Both the position numbers and the translations under genes were made by a program. From Tranquillimonas sp964472855 (GTDB taxonomy: Bacteria > Pseudomonadota > Alphaproteobacteria > Rhodobacterales > Rhodobacteraceae), in the NCBI GenBank assembly GCA_964472855.1, contig CAYYMJ010000078.1:1-10649 (forward strand): a stretch of DNA of 10,649 nucleotides, read 5' to 3'. Shown here in pieces: positions 8,929 through 10,649 of the stretch. The notes under the pieces were generated by a model. The model had not been told where the DNA came from. It saw only the letters and a program-made list of their open reading frames with translations, and did no database searches. Position 1 is the first letter of the stretch. Each line of letters begins with the position of its first letter.

Positions 8929-9010
8929 TGTTTTCCTGCCTTCGGGCAGTCTACAGGGGGACAGTTTCAGGCGCCCCTTTCGCGGCGCTGTCATCTTTGG
9001 GAGCATGCCG
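8929..9010 (+). promoter_or_regulatory. etfBA leader with two hairpins; divergent promoter region
   Basis: This 82-bp gap separates the small minus-strand gene from etfB. CTGCC-TTCG-GGCAG (8936-8949) forms a 5-bp stem with a stable cUUCGg tetraloop. A second stem with one bulged base pairs 8968-8975 with 8984-8990, just ahead of the etfB ribosome binding site. A weak promoter match, TTGTTT (8928-8933) with TCTACA (8950-8955) at 16-bp spacing, points to etfB; it overlaps the first hairpin, and if it is the start, only the second hairpin would be transcribed. Regulation by these structures is inference. Confidence 0.35.
8999..9003 (+). promoter_or_regulatory. etfB ribosome binding site
   Basis: GGGAG lies 7 nt before the ATG at 9011 but only 1 nt before the alternative in-frame ATG at 9005. 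This decides in favour of 9011, the start that also gives the usual N-terminus MKVLVPVKRVIDYN. Confidence 0.75.
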
Positions 9011-9769
9011 ATGAAGGTCCTGGTGCCTGTCAAGCGCGTGATCGACTATAACGTGAAGGTTCGCGTGAAGGCGGACGGATCGGGGGTCGATCTTGCCAAC
9101 GTGAAAATGTCGATGAACCCGTTCGACGAGATTGCCGTCGAACAGGCGATCCGCCTGAAAGAGACCGGAACCGCCGACGAGGTGATCGCGGTGTCGGTCG
9201 GGGTCAAGCAGAACCAGGAAACCCTGCGCACCGCGCTGGCCATGGGCGCCGACCGCGCCATTCTGGTTGTGGCCGCCGATGACGTGCACACCGATATCGA
9301 GCCGCTGGCCGTCGCCAAGATCCTCAAGGCCATCGTCGAGGCGGAGCAACCGGGCCTGGTGCTGTGCGGCAAGCAGGCCATCGACAATGACATGAACGCC
9401 ACCGGGCAGATGCTGGCCGCGCTTCTGGGCTGGGCGCAGGCCACCTTCGCCTCCGAGCTCGAGATCGCGGGCGACAGCGCCAAGGTCACCCGCGAAGTTG
9501 ACGGCGGCCTGCAGACCATCGACGTGAAGATGCCCGCCGTTGTCACGGTTGATTTGCGCCTGAACGAGCCGCGCTATGCCTCGCTGCCCAACATCATGAA
9601 GGCCAAGAGAAAGCCGCTCGATGAAAAGACGCCGGCCGACTATGGCGTCGACGCGGCGCCACGGCTGGAGATCGTGAAAACGACCGAGCCCGATACCCGC
9701 GCTGCCGGCATCATCGTTGGATCGGTTGACGAACTGGTCGAGAAACTCAAGGAAGCGGGGGCTGTCTGA
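9011..9769 (+). CDS. etfB: Electron transfer flavoprotein, beta subunit
   Basis: EtfB binds AMP and pairs with FAD-carrying EtfA. The heterodimer takes electrons from acyl-CoA and other flavin dehydrogenases in the cytoplasm and passes them to ETF:quinone oxidoreductase. The 252 residues match the group I (Paracoccus and mitochondrial type) ETF length. Visible landmarks are MKVLVPVKRVIDYNVKVR at the start, VKMSMNPFDEIAVEQAIRLK (31-50), GKQAIDNDMNATGQM (120-134) in the AMP-binding region, REVDGGLQ (161-168), and the beta-subunit signature with the dehydrogenase recognition loop, LRLNEPRYASLPNIMKAKRK (182-201). Nothing is missing, and the sequence suits the constitutive beta-oxidation ETF, not the nitrogen-fixation FixB/FixA or bifurcating type. 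The stop overlaps the etfA start by one base (TGATG), giving coupled 1:1 synthesis. The frame is open for 139 codons upstream, but the start is set by ribosome binding site and homology. Confidence 0.97.
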   Translation: MKVLVPVKRVIDYNVKVRVKADGSGVDLANVKMSMNPFDEIAVEQAIRLKETGTADEVIAVSVGVKQNQETLRTALAMGADRAILVVAADDVHTDIEPLAVAKILKAIVEAEQPGLVLCGKQAIDNDMNATGQMLAALLGWAQATFASELEIAGDSAKVTREVDGGLQTIDVKMPAVVTVDLRLNEPRYASLPNIMKAKRKPLDEKTPADYGVDAAPRLEIVKTTEPDTRAAGIIVGSVDELVEKLKEAGAV

Positions 9770-10649
9770 TGGCTGTACTTCTTCTTGCCGAAGTGAATTC
9801 GGGTGAACTGGCGCTGGACGCCACCGCCAAGACCGTGGCCGCCGTCGCGGGCCTGGGCGATGTGACCGTGCTGGCCGCCGGTGCGTCGGCCGCCGCGGCC
9901 GGTGATGCCGCAGCGCGGATCGACGGTGTGGCCCGGGTTCTGGTCGCCGAAGACCCGTCGCTGGGCCACCGCATGGCGGAAACCACCGCGGCGCTGATCG
10001 TTTCGCTGGCCGGCGACTATTCGCATATCGTCGCCCCGGCCACCACCGATGCCAAGAATGTCATGCCCCGCGTCGCCGCGCTGCTGGACGTCATGGTGAT
10101 TTCTGACGTCTCGGGCGTTGTCGATGGCGACACGTTCGAACGGCCGATCTATGCCGGTAACGCCATTCAGACGGTCAAGTCGTCGGACGCCACCAAGGTG
10201 GTCACCGTCCGCACCTCGACCTTCGATGCCGCCGGCGAAGGCGCTGCCGCCCCGGTGGAAACCGTCGCCGCCGTTGCCGACCCCGGGCTCAGCGTCTGGG
10301 TCGAAGACAAGGTCGCCGCCAGCGACCGCCCCGAGCTGACCTCGGCCGGGATCGTCGTTTCCGGCGGGCGTGGCGTGGGTTCGGAGGAAGACTTCGCGCT
10401 GATCGAGAAGCTGGCCGACAAGCTGGGCGCCGCCGTTGGCGCGTCGCGCGCGGCGGTCGATTCCGGTTATGCCCCGAACGACTGGCAGGTCGGTCAGACC
10501 GGCAAGGTCGTGGCCCCGGACCTTTACGTTGCCGTCGGCATCTCGGGCGCCATCCAGCACCTTGCCGGCATGAAAGACAGCAAGGTCATCGTCGCCATCA
10601 ACAAGGACGAAGAGGCGCCGATCTTCCAGGTCGCCGACTTCGGCCTCGT
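9769..10649 (+). CDS. etfA: Electron transfer flavoprotein, alpha subunit (3' end outside the window)
   Basis: EtfA carries the redox-active FAD of the ETF heterodimer. The window shows 293 complete codons of a protein usually about 308 residues long, so only the last 15 or so are lost at the right edge; no frameshift is seen. Domain I (1 to about 185) begins MAVLLLAEVNSGEL and includes HIVAPATTDAKNVMPR (86-101). The FAD-binding domain II follows, with SGGRGVGS (198-205), SRAAVDSGY (226-234) holding the conserved flavin-contacting Arg227, GQTGKVV (242-248), and the alpha-subunit signature at 252-278 (LYVAVGISGAIQH, then IVAIN). The ATG overlaps the etfB stop by one base. No separate ribosome binding site is obvious, and expression probably depends on coupling. 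In related genomes a 3-hydroxybutyryl-CoA dehydrogenase gene often follows; this cannot be seen here. Confidence 0.96.
   Translation, partial: MAVLLLAEVNSGELALDATAKTVAAVAGLGDVTVLAAGASAAAAGDAAARIDGVARVLVAEDPSLGHRMAETTAALIVSLAGDYSHIVAPATTDAKNVMPRVAALLDVMVISDVSGVVDGDTFERPIYAGNAIQTVKSSDATKVVTVRTSTFDAAGEGAAAPVETVAAVADPGLSVWVEDKVAASDRPELTSAGIVVSGGRGVGSEEDFALIEKLADKLGAAVGASRAAVDSGYAPNDWQVGQTGKVVAPDLYVAVGISGAIQHLAGMKDSKVIVAINKDEEAPIFQVADFGL

Noticed and set aside
8594..9010. Open + strand frame of 139 codons upstream of and in frame with etfB, which could give a 391-residue EtfB
   Set aside because: EtfB homology and length start at 9011, the only good ribosome binding site is at 8999-9003, and the opposite strand has the better coding signal. 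The extension is chance openness in GC-rich DNA.

Overview
The window is GC-rich chromosomal DNA of an alphaproteobacterium, most likely a member of the Rhodobacterales (Paracoccus/Roseobacter side). The reasons are high G+C with strong C/G preference at third codon positions, EtfB and EtfA sequences of the Paracoccus type, a ParC with the C-terminal tail I associate with this order, and the order HIG1-type twin-membrane protein, PduO-type adenosyltransferase, etfB, etfA. No taxonomic search was possible.

Layout from left to right. Positions 1-181 hold a degenerate tandem repeat with a period of about 54 bp that runs off the left edge. It is followed by pepT (tripeptidase T, + strand). A short hairpin separates pepT from a convergent minus-strand operon. 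Read in its own direction, that operon is parC (topoisomerase IV subunit A), a DUF898 multi-pass membrane protein, and a membrane-anchored M48 zinc metallopeptidase. Each stop codon overlaps the next start (TGATG, then ATGA), so translation is probably coupled.

A 120-bp divergent region separates parC from a + strand series: an exported SH3-like protein, a YbbO-like short-chain dehydrogenase, a 69-residue two-helix membrane protein with part of the HIG1 motif, and a PduO-type cob(I)alamin adenosyltransferase. The last two are 1 nt apart. The series ends at a strong hairpin.

Between that hairpin and etfB lies a probable small minus-strand gene for an unrecognised 113-residue protein with a signal-peptide-like N-terminus. 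It is divergent from etfB-etfA, which encode the electron transfer flavoprotein. etfA is cut by the right edge 293 codons in.

Functionally the window is mostly housekeeping: peptide turnover, chromosome decatenation, probable membrane protein quality control, B12 cofactor formation and electron transfer from acyl-CoA dehydrogenases to the quinone pool. I see no CRISPR array, phage, transposon, toxin-antitoxin or biosynthetic cluster, and no convincing new multi-gene system. The points most worth a second look are the left-edge repeat, which reads as an 18-residue periodic frame on the minus strand; the small exported protein at 8587-8928 and the coding-like DNA just beyond its stop; and the coupled parC/DUF898/M48 arrangement.
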